Shown here one piece after another: positions 15,991 to 24,071 of a stretch of 39,408 nucleotides of DNA. Position 1 is the first letter of the stretch, and each line of letters begins with the position of its first letter. The DNA comes from Microbacteriaceae bacterium (lineage in GTDB: Bacteria; Actinomycetota; Actinomycetes; Actinomycetales; Microbacteriaceae). The position numbers were made by a program, and so were the translations under genes. The DNA lies in assembly GCA_025352325.1 (NCBI GenBank), contig JANXTR010000044.1, positions 1 to 39,408 on the forward strand, read 5' to 3'. The notes beneath the pieces were generated by a model. The model was not told the origin of the DNA. It made no database searches and saw nothing but the letters and a program-made list of their open reading frames with translations.

Positions 15991-16587
15991 CTAGCGGACG
16001 GGGAGGGTTGTGGGGCGCCAGCTCTCGCGGCCGCCCTCGAACTCCGTGATCCGTGCCTCGTCGCGGAGGGTCAGCCCGATGTCGTCGAGCCCCTCCAGCA
16101 AGCGCCAGCGCGTGTAGTCGTCGATGTCGAACGGCACCGAGAACTCGCCGATCGACACCGAGCGAGCCTCGAGATCGACGGTGGCGGCGATCCCCGGTTC
16201 CGCCTCGATCAGCTCCCAGAACTTCTCGACGGTGTCCTCGTCCACGGTGCCGGCGAGCAGGCCCTGCTTGCCCGAGTTGCCGCGGAAGATGTCACCGAAG
16301 CGCGGAGCGATCACGGCGCGGAAGCCGTAGTCGCGCAGCGCCCAGACGGCGTGCTCGCGGCTCGAGCCGATGCCGAAATCCTGCCCGGCGAAAAGCACCG
16401 TCGCACCCTGGTATTCGGGCCGGTTCAGGATGAAATCCGGATCCTGGCGCCAGGAATGGAACAGCGCGTCCTCGTAGCCGGTCTTCGTGACCCGCTTGAG
16501 GAACACGGCCGGGATGATCTGGTCGGTGTCGACGTTCGAACGGCGGAACGGCACGGCGACGCCGGTGATAGTGGTGATCCTGTCCAT
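15991..16587 (-). CDS. leuD: 3-isopropylmalate dehydratase small subunit
   Basis: Small (swivelling-domain) subunit of isopropylmalate isomerase, second step of leucine synthesis. The 198-residue product starts [26 protein letters not shown]. It contains [37 protein letters not shown], the family core that completes the aconitase-type active site. Its ATG overlaps the leuC stop by one base (TAATG), implying translational coupling. The C-terminus is conserved to about residue 190. Confidence 0.95.
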   Translation of the reverse strand: MDRITTITGVAVPFRRSNVDTDQIIPAVFLKRVTKTGYEDALFHSWRQDPDFILNRPEYQGATVLFAGQDFGIGSSREHAVWALRDYGFRAVIAPRFGDIFRGNSGKQGLLAGTVDEDTVEKFWELIEAEPGIAATVDLEARSVSIGEFSVPFDIDDYTRWRLLEGLDDIGLTLRDEARITEFEGGRESWRPTTLPVR

Positions 16588-18068
16588 TACGCGTTCACTC
16601 CGGTCTCGACGGGCTCGACGGGCTCGACCACCGGGACGCCCAGATCCCACGGCGATGACAGCGTCCCTCGGATCGCGGTGGCCGCGGCGACCAGCGGCGA
16701 CACCAGGTGCGTGCGCCCGCCCTTGCCCTGGCGACCTTCGAAGTTGCGGTTCGAGGTGGACGCGCAGCGCTCCCCCGGTGCCAGCTGGTCCGGATTCATC
16801 CCGAGACACATCGAGCAGCCGGCGAAACGCCACTCCGCCCCGAACTCCTCAAAGATCTTGTCGAGCCCCTCGGCCTCGGCCTCGAGCCGGACGCGGGCCG
16901 AACCGGGCACCACCATGACGCGCACGTGGTCAGCCTTCTTTTGCCCCTTCACGATGCTCGCGAAGGCGCGGAGGTCTTCGATCCGGCTGTTAGTGCACGA
17001 GCCCATGAAGACCGCGTCGACCTTCACATCCTTCATGGGAGTGCCGGCCGCGAGATCCATGTACTCCAGCGCGCGCTCGGCGGCGGCGCGGTCGTTCGGG
17101 TCCGCGTAGCTCGCCGGATCGGGCACGGGCTCGCTCAGCGAGACGCCCTGGCCCGGGTTGGTGCCCCAGGTGACGAAGGGCTCCAGCTCGTTCGCGTCGA
17201 GGAACACCTCGGCGTCGAACACCGCGTCGTCGTCGGTGGCCAGCGTCTCCCAGTAGGCGACTGCGGCATCCCAGTCGGCGCCCTCGGGCGCGTGGGCGCG
17301 ACCCTTCAGGTAGTCGTAAGTGGTCTGGTCGGGGGCGACCATGCCGGCCCGCGCACCCGCCTCGATCGACATGTTGCAGATGGTCATGCGGCCATCCATC
17401 GAGAGAGCCCGGATGGCGCTGCCGCGGTATTCGAGGACGTAGCCCTGTCCGCCGCCGGTGCCGATCTTCGCGATGACAGCCAGGATGATGTCCTTCGCCG
17501 TCACGCCGGGCCGCAGTTCGCCCTCGACCGTGATGGCCATCGTCTTGAACGGCTTCAGTGGCAGCGTTTGGGTGGCGAGCACGTGCTCGACCTCCGAGGT
17601 GCCGATGCCGAGCGCCATCGCGCCGAACGCGCCGTGCGTGCTGGTGTGGCTGTCGCCGCAGACCACCGTGATGCCCGGCATGGTGAGGCCGAGTTGCGGG
17701 CCGACGACGTGCACGATGCCCTGCTCGATGTCGCCCAGCGAGTGCAGACGGATGCCAAACTCGACCGCGTTCTTGCGGAGCGTCTCGATCTGCGTGCGGC
17801 TGGTGAGGTCGGCGATCGGACGGTCGATGGCGAGGGTAGGGGTGTTGTGGTCCTCGGTCGCGATCGTCAGATCGGGACGACGCACCGGTCGCCCGCCGAC
17901 GCGGAGGCCGTCGAAGGCCTGCGGGCTGGTGACCTCGTGCACGAGGTGCAGGTCGATGTAGATGAGGTCCGGGGAACCGTCTTCGCCCTTCACGACGAGG
18001 TGGTCGTTCCAGACCTTCTCGGCCAGGGTCTTGCCGCTGGTCTTCGGGGTGCTGATGATGTCGCTCAC
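16587..18068 (-). CDS. leuC: 3-isopropylmalate dehydratase large subunit
   Basis: Large subunit of isopropylmalate isomerase, an aconitase-family [4Fe-4S] enzyme. The 493-residue product shows [64 protein letters not shown] with the first cluster cysteine, and [14 protein letters not shown] with the other two. It starts at the GTG at 18066-18068, 9 bases after AAGGA. The open frame upstream does not resemble the family. The 115 bases before it carry a leucine-rich leader peptide, an 11-bp hairpin and a sequence complementary to the Shine-Dalgarno region, so expression is probably controlled by leucyl-tRNA supply. Confidence 0.96.
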   Translation of the reverse strand: MSDIISTPKTSGKTLAEKVWNDHLVVKGEDGSPDLIYIDLHLVHEVTSPQAFDGLRVGGRPVRRPDLTIATEDHNTPTLAIDRPIADLTSRTQIETLRKNAVEFGIRLHSLGDIEQGIVHVVGPQLGLTMPGITVVCGDSHTSTHGAFGAMALGIGTSEVEHVLATQTLPLKPFKTMAITVEGELRPGVTAKDIILAVIAKIGTGGGQGYVLEYRGSAIRALSMDGRMTICNMSIEAGARAGMVAPDQTTYDYLKGRAHAPEGADWDAAVAYWETLATDDDAVFDAEVFLDANELEPFVTWGTNPGQGVSLSEPVPDPASYADPNDRAAAERALEYMDLAAGTPMKDVKVDAVFMGSCTNSRIEDLRAFASIVKGQKKADHVRVMVVPGSARVRLEAEAEGLDKIFEEFGAEWRFAGCSMCLGMNPDQLAPGERCASTSNRNFEGRQGKGGRTHLVSPLVAAATAIRGTLSSPWDLGVPVVEPVEPVETGVNA

Positions 18069-18077
18069 GGATTCGTG

Positions 18078-18164
18078 TCCTTCTTCGATCGGGGAGGTCG
18101 GCCAACGACGGACTCCGCGACGAGGGGGCCGGTGGCTAGGCCTCGTCGCGGCGGCGAAGGAGGA
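18078..18164 (-). promoter_or_regulatory. leu attenuator: leader codons pair with the leuC ribosome binding site
   Basis: On the reverse strand three elements occur in order. (1) TCCTCCTTCG (18155-18164) overlaps the leader's Leu-Leu-Leu codons. (2) A perfect 11-bp hairpin, CCGCGACGAGG (18141-18151) with CCTCGTCGCGG (18115-18125), overlaps the leader's Arg-Asp-Glu codons and stop. (3) CGAAGAAGGA (18078-18087) contains the leuC Shine-Dalgarno sequence. Elements 1 and 3 can pair at 9 of 10 positions, with the hairpin nested between. There is no T tract after the hairpin, so control at translation rather than termination is the simpler reading. Confidence 0.6.
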
Positions 18165-18183
18165 GAACCCGTTCGAGCAGCAT
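18136..18183 (-). CDS. leuL: Leucine-operon leader peptide, 15 residues
   Basis: ATG at 18181-18183 opens a frame encoding [15 protein letters not shown] and then TAG. Five of 15 residues are leucine, three of them in a row, the classic signature of an amino acid leader peptide. TAACCT lies 7 bases before the ATG, so the mRNA probably begins at or next to the start codon and ribosomes load directly. It is 67 bases upstream of leuC on the same strand. A ribosome stalled at Leu7-Leu9 would cover the segment complementary to the leuC ribosome binding site. Too short for routine gene finders. Confidence 0.75.
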   Translation of the reverse strand: MLLERVLLLRRRDEA

Positions 18184-18190
18184 GCAGAGA

Positions 18191-18196
18191 AGGTTA
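18191..18196 (-). promoter_or_regulatory. -10 box of the leu leader and leuCD
   Basis: The reverse strand reads TAACCT, 7 bases, then the leader ATG. No good -35 is seen 16-18 bases upstream. Confidence 0.6.
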
Positions 18197-18241
18197 GCAC
18201 CGCGCGCGGGGGACTCGCCGAGCGCGGCAGCGAATGATCGA

Positions 18242-18823
18242 CTACCGGGCCTCGACGAGGACCGTGAACGACCCGAGCTCGATCACCGACCCGATCGGAG
18301 CAATCCCGTCGCCCCCGGGCGCCAGGACCGTGCGGACTCCGTCCGAGCTGATCGCCACCCCGTTGGTGGAGTGCAGCTCCGTCACCCGGATGCCGCGACC
18401 CTCGGGTTCCAGCAGGGCATGCGTCTTCGAGACGGTCTTGCCGGAGTCGTCGAGCGGGGTGATTTGCGCGGCGGGAGCGCTCGCGGGCGGCGCGGGATCG
18501 CGTCCGAGCACCAGTGGACCGTCCACGGCGAGACGGCCGCCGTCAGGAAGGACGAGCGCGAGGCTCAGGGGCGCGGGTTCGGGCTCGGGTTCGGGCGCGA
18601 CGAGCAGCGTGCCGGGGGGTACGGCCGGCGAAACGACCGGCGAAACAACCGTCGGCGCCGTCTCGGGGCGTGCGATCCGATGCGTCGCCGACTCGATCGA
18701 AGGCGGGAGCGCGATGTAACGATCCAGATCCCGCGACGGCGGCGCCGCGGTCGGCACGATGGCGGGCTCCGGCCTCGGTACCGGCATCGAACCCGGCGTC
18801 AGCAGGAAGGGATTCTCAGCCAC
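18242..18823 (-). CDS. FHA-domain protein A
   Basis: A 193-residue soluble protein, last gene of the signalling locus. The first 95 or so residues are a Pro/Ala/Val-rich linker. The C-terminal half is an FHA domain that binds phosphothreonine peptides: [14 protein letters not shown] and [10 protein letters not shown] give the G-R, S-x-x-H and N-G core residues. Between G-R and S-x-x-H is a longer than usual insert ([19 protein letters not shown]), also seen in FHA protein C. This suggests the two are paralogues. The GTG at 18821-18823 overlaps the stop of FHA protein B by 8 bases, so it is translated from the same transcript. The domain ends almost at the stop codon. Confidence 0.85.
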   Translation of the reverse strand: MAENPFLLTPGSMPVPRPEPAIVPTAAPPSRDLDRYIALPPSIESATHRIARPETAPTVVSPVVSPAVPPGTLLVAPEPEPEPAPLSLALVLPDGGRLAVDGPLVLGRDPAPPASAPAAQITPLDDSGKTVSKTHALLEPEGRGIRVTELHSTNGVAISSDGVRTVLAPGGDGIAPIGSVIELGSFTVLVEAR

Positions 18824-19565
18824 CCGCGACCCCCAGCCGCTCCAGGATCGCAAGGTCGTCGCGGGTCACCAGCCGGGTCGCGATGGCGTACTCGACGAGG
18901 CGGAGTCGCCGGTTCGTCGCCAGGTTCTCTTTGCCGCCGCGGAGGCCTGGGACCCCGATGCGATCGAGCTTGTCGCAGACGTTGTCGAGCTTGCGGTTGA
19001 AGGCCGTCAGCGTCCAGCCGAGGCGGGACGCTGCCTCCGCCGAGCTAGGGATCTCGCCGTGACCGGCCGAGCTCTGTCGCAGCAGCGGCTCCGCCAAGGC
19101 CAGGATGAGCTGCCGTTGACTGGTGGTCAGCGGCACGTGGCCGATGGTCTCGTCGCCGACCCGGGAGACGGATGACACCGCGGGTCCGTAGATGCCGCCC
19201 GCAGTGTGCACCGAGAGCTCGTAGCTCGTGGATCCGGCGCCGAACACGATGTGCACGTGCTCGAACACCAGAGGCAGCCGCGCACCCGGCGCGAGACGCG
19301 CCTGGACCTGGCCGCTGGCATCCGTCACCGTCGCCGACAACAGGGTGCCGACGTTCTCGAGCCACCACAGTCCGGATTCGGCCCGGATCCGCAGGAACCG
19401 GCGGTGCAGGTACGGGTTGTCGTCGATGTTGAGGTCGGATTCGCGCCCGATCGAGAACTCCCGCCCCGGCTCGACGAGGTGCTGCTGATCGCCGTACTCG
19501 ACCCGCAGCGCACGCAGGGGCGGCGCGGTGGTCACGCCATCGAGCTCGTCCATGCCGGTGCTCAC
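18816..19565 (-). CDS. FHA-like protein B with degenerate core and C-terminal helical domain
   Basis: A 249-residue protein. Residues 28-110 have the FHA pattern, with FSIGRESDLNIDDNPYLHRRFLRI and WWLENVG. The conserved S-x-x-H is replaced by L-H-R-R-F, and the usual N-G by N-V-G, so phosphothreonine binding may be lost. From about residue 140, LTTSQRQLILALAEPLLRQ and AASRLGWTLTAFNRKLDNVCDKL followed by ENLATNRRLRLVEYAIATRLVT look like a winged-helix or helix-turn-helix region. This could make it an FHA-linked regulator. The GTG at 19563-19565 is chosen because homology begins soon after; an ATG 4 codons in is an alternative. It follows FHA protein C by 19 bases. Confidence 0.78.
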   Translation of the reverse strand: MSTGMDELDGVTTAPPLRALRVEYGDQQHLVEPGREFSIGRESDLNIDDNPYLHRRFLRIRAESGLWWLENVGTLLSATVTDASGQVQARLAPGARLPLVFEHVHIVFGAGSTSYELSVHTAGGIYGPAVSSVSRVGDETIGHVPLTTSQRQLILALAEPLLRQSSAGHGEIPSSAEAASRLGWTLTAFNRKLDNVCDKLDRIGVPGLRGGKENLATNRRLRLVEYAIATRLVTRDDLAILERLGVAGG

Positions 19566-19584
19566 GATCGGTCGTCGCTCATGC

Positions 19585-20718
19585 TCAGTCCTCGCGCACC
19601 ACGTACGTGACGCCGCCGCCGAGGTCGATGAGGGTGCCCGGCAGCACAACGGTCGGCTCGCCGCCGCGGAGCTTGCGCGGGGACCCGCCCGGAAGCGTCA
19701 CCACGGTGCCGTTCTTCGAGGCCAGATCCGTCACCACGACGGCGTCGCCCTCGACCGAGACCCGCAGGTGGCTTCGCGAAATATCTTTGTCGTCAAGGAT
19801 CGTGAGCAGGCGCGGAGCGGAACCGGAGGGCGTTGCCGCCGGCACGCTCGGCGCGCGGCCGATGAGCACCGGGCGGGCGAGCGATTCGCGACTGCCGTCC
19901 GCGCTCTCGAGTTGGAGCGTGGGCAGCCGAGTGGCTGCGAGCGGTTCAGGCAGCGGTCGCGAGGATCCCGCGGAGACATGCCCGGGGATGGGCGCGAGAA
20001 CGGTGGCGTCGGAGATCTCCGAGAGCTCGGAGACCGGCGCCTCGGCGGCCGCGGGAACGTGACTTTCCAACCCGAGATCGTCGGCCAGCAGGGTGTCCCC
20101 GTCGTGGTCGCCGGGGCGATGCGGATCCGGGTTCGGGATGCGGATCGACGTGCCGGACTGGGTGCGGTAGATCGTATCGCCGAAGAGGAAGTCGTAGGGC
20201 TCGGCGTCCGGGGCGCTGGGTGTCGGATGCGGAGCAGGTAGCTCGATCTCAGCTCTCGGTGCGAGCGTCACCTCCGCGACGTCGGGCACCACCTCAGCCT
20301 CCGCCGTGACGGCGGCGGGCTCGAGGCCGAGCCCGATCGTCCACGTCGAGCCCGGGACCAGCAGCCGCAGGCTGCGCGCGCCCTCGAGCACCCGCTCAGA
20401 CCACGTGGCCATGCCGGCTCCGCTGATCGTGAGCTCGGCGGCATCCGGATCGGTGGCGGTTACCTCGATGCGCGCCTCGCCCCGGAGCACCACGCGGGCG
20501 ACGCGGGCGTCGCCATCGACCAAGGCGAACGACGGCGCCCCGGCGATCCCCCCGGCGAGCAGCATCTCGAGTGCCGCGCGGAATCCGTCGGCGTCGGCGA
20601 GCCGCGCGGCGAGGCCGTCGAGGCGGGCGAGGTCGGCACTCGGGAGCGCGAGCAGGCAGCCGGGCGCGCAGACCAGCGCCCAGTTGCGGGCGCCGATCGG
20701 GTGCGACTGCAGGATCAC
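19585..20718 (-). CDS. FHA-domain protein C
   Basis: A 377-residue protein starting at GTG 20716-20718, with GAGGAG 6 bases upstream. Residues 1-140 form an N-terminal domain of unknown type (ARNWALVCAPGCLLALPSADLARLDGL, with short beta-like strands after it). Next comes an acidic Pro/Ala/Glu-rich linker of about 130 residues. The C-terminal FHA domain is complete: VLIGRAPS, ISRSHLRVSVEG, TDLASKNGTVV. The linker contains several Thr/Asp patches that could be phosphorylated and bound by FHA domains in cis or trans, but this is inference. It follows the PP2C gene by 48 bases. Confidence 0.82.
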   Translation of the reverse strand: MILQSHPIGARNWALVCAPGCLLALPSADLARLDGLAARLADADGFRAALEMLLAGGIAGAPSFALVDGDARVARVVLRGEARIEVTATDPDAAELTISGAGMATWSERVLEGARSLRLLVPGSTWTIGLGLEPAAVTAEAEVVPDVAEVTLAPRAEIELPAPHPTPSAPDAEPYDFLFGDTIYRTQSGTSIRIPNPDPHRPGDHDGDTLLADDLGLESHVPAAAEAPVSELSEISDATVLAPIPGHVSAGSSRPLPEPLAATRLPTLQLESADGSRESLARPVLIGRAPSVPAATPSGSAPRLLTILDDKDISRSHLRVSVEGDAVVVTDLASKNGTVVTLPGGSPRKLRGGEPTVVLPGTLIDLGGGVTYVVRED

Positions 20719-20766
20719 CGTGTTCTCCTCAGGTTCGGGCGTGCGAATCTCATTGTGACGGGTTCC

Positions 20767-21705
20767 TCACAGCCGCGGGAGGGTCTCTTCGAGTTCCGGG
20801 GACAGCGCCCGGTCGCGGGTCTGCTCGTCGACACCGTCGATGGCGGCGCGGTGATACTCCGAGCGCACAAGGACAATCGTGATGTTGTCGTGGCCGCCGG
20901 CCTCGAGAGCGGCGGCCAACAGCAGTTCGACGGCCGAATCCTGGTCGCTCGCCTGGTCACTTGTCGACGCGAGCACGGCCGCGATCCGCGCGTCGTCGAG
21001 CTCCTTCGTGAGCCCGTCCGAGCAGATCAGGAAGGTCTGCGGATGGCTGGCCGGCAGCAGCCACGCCTCGGGTTTCACCTCATCGGATGCCCCGAGCGCT
21101 CGCGTGATGATGTTGCGATCCGGATGCGTCCGCGTGCGCGCCTCGTCGATGACCCCGGCGTCGAAAAGCTCCTGCACGATCGAGTGGTCCACGCTCACGC
21201 GTTCGAGGCGCCCGCCGGCCGGCGTCTCGCGGGAGGCATCCCAGCGGTAGACCCGCGAGTCGCCGAGGTTGAAGACCATCCAGCGCGGCAGCGCGTCGGC
21301 AGAGTGGGTATCCGTGTCGGCATCCGGATGCTCGACGACAAGCGCCACGCCGGTGAGGGTGGTCCCCGCGATGACGCGATGGTCGCCCGTCTCCGCTCCC
21401 GCCCCCGTCCCCGTCCTCATCGTAAGCTCGCGCACGGCCGCGTTCGCAGCACGGATCGCGGCGAGCACGCGGTTCGGCTCGCTCGGCGCGGCCGAACTCA
21501 GTTCCTCACGTAGCGCCTGCACGGCCGCGGCGCTCGCGAGGTCGCCGAAGGCATGACCGCCCATCCCATCCGCGACGGCGAACACCGGCGGCTCGACAAG
21601 GAGCGAATCCTCGTTCACGAGGCGGACCCGACCGACATGGCTGGCGGACGCGACGGTCAGCATGACCTCGCCCGCGCCGGCGGGGAGCCGGTACCGCGCG
21701 CTCAT
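20767..21705 (-). CDS. PP2C-family serine/threonine phosphatase
   Basis: A 312-residue metal-dependent protein phosphatase, the likely eraser for the kinase encoded in the same locus. The metal ligands and motifs appear in order: VGRVRLVNEDSLL (N-E-D), VFAVADGMGGHAFGDLAS (D-G-M-G-G), FNLGDSRVYRW, TFLICSDGLTKELDD, and GGHDNITIVLVRSEYH. No membrane segment or sensor domain is fused, so it is cytosolic. The ATG at 21703-21705 overlaps the stop of the transglutaminase-fold gene by 4 bases (ATGA). An internal ATG at residue 15 is a possible alternative. A Ser/Asp-rich insertion lies between the last two motifs. Confidence 0.93.
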   Translation of the reverse strand: MSARYRLPAGAGEVMLTVASASHVGRVRLVNEDSLLVEPPVFAVADGMGGHAFGDLASAAAVQALREELSSAAPSEPNRVLAAIRAANAAVRELTMRTGTGAGAETGDHRVIAGTTLTGVALVVEHPDADTDTHSADALPRWMVFNLGDSRVYRWDASRETPAGGRLERVSVDHSIVQELFDAGVIDEARTRTHPDRNIITRALGASDEVKPEAWLLPASHPQTFLICSDGLTKELDDARIAAVLASTSDQASDQDSAVELLLAAALEAGGHDNITIVLVRSEYHRAAIDGVDEQTRDRALSPELEETLPRL

Positions 21706-24071
21706 GGGCGGCCTCCTGGCTTCGCGGCCGCGGCCACGCGGGCGACGCGCCGCGACCATCCGACGATCGACGCCAGGCGATAGCGCACGAGAACCCGCCG
21801 CCAGCGCGGCAGCGTGTCGCGGGTGGCATCCACGGCCGCCAGCACCTCGGCCCAGACATCGTCGATCTCGGCATCGTCGGGCTCGCGCCCGGAGAACACG
21901 GCGTCGTCGGTGCGCCGGGCGAGCGTGGCAAGGCCCCCATGCCCGACCGCCGGGGCGGCGAGCCGCGGGGCGAGAGCGTCGGCCGTCCGGCCTCGGGTCG
22001 TCGACGGGGGCGGCGCGATGCCCAACTCGTCGACGCGATCGAGGAGTTCGTCCCAGGCGCCCGCCGCGGCATCCTGCGGGCGGGCGGCACCTCGGCGACG
22101 ACGGGCTCGTCGACGTTTCAGCGCACCGATCACCAGCAGCGGAACAACGAGCAGCAGCGCCGGGATCGCGATGCCGACGGCCGTCGGTACGACCCAGCCG
22201 GGCAGTTGGAACGCCGTGTCGTCTTTCTTCTTGCGGTTGTCGATGGAGACGTTCGTGACGAGGTCGTTCTCGTCGTTCTGGCTGCGTGGCGGCTGTCGCA
22301 CCTGCGGCTGCGGCTCGGTCTGCGGCTTCGCGACCTGATCCTGCGGAACGTCCGTCTGCGTCGGCGTGGGAAAGAAAGGGATCCAGCCGACACCCTGGAA
22401 TGGCACCTCGACCCAGGCGGTGACGTCGTGACCGGTGACCTTCACCGCGGTGCCGCTGCTCTCGGCGACGGCGGAGACCGTCGGCGCGAAGCCCATGACG
22501 ACCCGCGCCGGGTAGCCGAGGCTGCGCGCCATAAGCGCCATGGCAGAGGCATACTGCTCGGCATCACCGACCATCACCGTGCCCGAGAACAGCGACTCCA
22601 TCCGGTCGGCCCCGTGTCCGGCCAAGGAGGCCACGGAGTCGGATGCCGTGCCATGCGACATGAAGCCCTTCGTGTGCAGGGTCTGCTCGATGTTGCGCAG
22701 CTGCTCAATGGGCGACTTCGTGCTGCCGGCGAACTCGGTGGCCTTCGCCGCCACGATGTCGGGGATGTCGTCGACCGGCCCCTCCTGCACGTGCGCGGTC
22801 GGAACCTCGCGCAGGGTCGCATCGTCGTAGTCGGTCTTCTGCAGCTCGGAGGTCATCGTGACGGTGTCGCCCTTCGCGAGGCCGCCGAGGAGGGCCGCGC
22901 TGCCCGTCGAGGCGTTGTACCGCAGAGCGGTGAGCTGGTCGCGCGTCTGCGTCGGCAGGATCACGGCCGTCGGGTAGCCGATGGAGGGGATCCAGACGTC
23001 GCGGTACGACCCGATCGTGAGCGAGATCGTCTGGCTACCGTCCGCCGTCGCGAGCGTCGGCTTCGGATAGCTCGCACCGACGAGCGCGAAGCTCCCGGAT
23101 CCGGCGGTGGCGATGGTCGAGCCGGCGACGGTCCAGAGGTGGCCGTCGTAGCTGTCCATGGTGGACAGCCGCAGCAGCTCAGTGGTCTTCAGCCCGCGCA
23201 CCGTGAAGAGCGTCGAGTCGACCTCGAGCTTCGAGTACTCGCGGAATCCGGCGAGCGGGCTCGAGAACTCCATCGGCTCGAACGGCGGCACGATCTGGTT
23301 GCGGAGCACGAAACGGGTGTCCGGCGCCGCCGCGAGGGCGGCTCCGGCGAGCGTGCCGATCACCACTGCGACCCCGACGACGAGCGCGATCCCGGTGACC
23401 CTGCGGCGCAGCATTCCGTTGAACTTCTCGCCTCCGGCTAGGCCAACCCCGACCCGCTCCACTGTGCTGTGTCGCCAGCCCAGCCAGATCAGCGCGACGG
23501 CCGCGAAGATCACGCCACGCAGCCCGGGGTAGTACGGCTGATCGGTGCCGAGCAGGATGCTGGCCAGATACAGCAGCGCCGGCCCGATCAGCAGCAGCGC
23601 GGCTCGCGGGGGCGTGCGACGGCGCGGCAGCCAACGGGTCGCGAGGGTCGTGCCGACCAGGCCGACCAGCCATGCCGCGACGTACGGGACGGCGGTTACG
23701 TACTCCGGAAGCTCGACCGGCGGGCGCAGGGTGACGAGGTCGGCCCACCCCCAGACCGCGCCGATACCGAGGCTCGCGACGCTGCTGACGGTCGGGATGA
23801 CGTGCGCGATCGCCTGGTTCGGCACGGCGAGGGCGCTGCCGAGGAGCAGGTAGGCGAGCAGGGCGAGCGCGACCGTGAGCGGCGCGCCGAGCCGCAGCGC
23901 CCGGGCCGCGAGCGCCGCACTGGTGCCGACAAGCAGACCTCCCACGCCCGCGAGCAGCCAGCCGAGGTCGTGGAAGCTCGTCGCCAGTCCGACGATGCCG
24001 ACCAGGCTGAGCAGGGTGTGGACCGCCAGATCCACCCAGGTATGAGCCACGAGCCTCGTGCCGGGGGTCAC
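21702..24071 (-). CDS. Polytopic membrane protein with catalytically degenerate transglutaminase-like domain
   Basis: A 789-residue protein. About seven or eight membrane helices lie in residues 12-250, an extracellular part spans 250-625 and one more helix lies at 626-650. A basic stop-transfer (KRRRARRRR) and a cytoplasmic tail rich in Asp/Arg follow. The transglutaminase-like core is at about 498-570. Its catalytic Cys position is Ala504 (GDAEQYASAMALMARSLGYPARVV), the His position Thr551 (VTAWVEV), and the Asp position lies in FFPTP, so no Cys-His-Asp triad remains. The fold is thus probably a binding or scaffold module. A Gln/Pro-rich linker precedes the last helix. The gene overlaps the DUF58 gene (GTGA) and the PP2C gene (ATGA) by 4 bases each, so the three are tightly coupled. 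Confidence 0.88.
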   Translation of the reverse strand: MTPGTRLVAHTWVDLAVHTLLSLVGIVGLATSFHDLGWLLAGVGGLLVGTSAALAARALRLGAPLTVALALLAYLLLGSALAVPNQAIAHVIPTVSSVASLGIGAVWGWADLVTLRPPVELPEYVTAVPYVAAWLVGLVGTTLATRWLPRRRTPPRAALLLIGPALLYLASILLGTDQPYYPGLRGVIFAAVALIWLGWRHSTVERVGVGLAGGEKFNGMLRRRVTGIALVVGVAVVIGTLAGAALAAAPDTRFVLRNQIVPPFEPMEFSSPLAGFREYSKLEVDSTLFTVRGLKTTELLRLSTMDSYDGHLWTVAGSTIATAGSGSFALVGASYPKPTLATADGSQTISLTIGSYRDVWIPSIGYPTAVILPTQTRDQLTALRYNASTGSAALLGGLAKGDTVTMTSELQKTDYDDATLREVPTAHVQEGPVDDIPDIVAAKATEFAGSTKSPIEQLRNIEQTLHTKGFMSHGTASDSVASLAGHGADRMESLFSGTVMVGDAEQYASAMALMARSLGYPARVVMGFAPTVSAVAESSGTAVKVTGHDVTAWVEVPFQGVGWIPFFPTPTQTDVPQDQVAKPQTEPQPQVRQPPRSQNDENDLVTNVSIDNRKKKDDTAFQLPGWVVPTAVGIAIPALLLVVPLLVIGALKRRRARRRRGAARPQDAAAGAWDELLDRVDELGIAPPPSTTRGRTADALAPRLAAPAVGHGGLATLARRTDDAVFSGREPDDAEIDDVWAEVLAAVDATRDTLPRWRRVLVRYRLASIVGWSRRVARVAAAAKPGGRP

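Noticed and set aside
18115-18151. Rho-independent terminator in the leu leader
   Set aside because: The 11-bp hairpin is strong, but no T tract follows on the transcribed strand; pairing with the leuC ribosome binding site explains the arrangement better.
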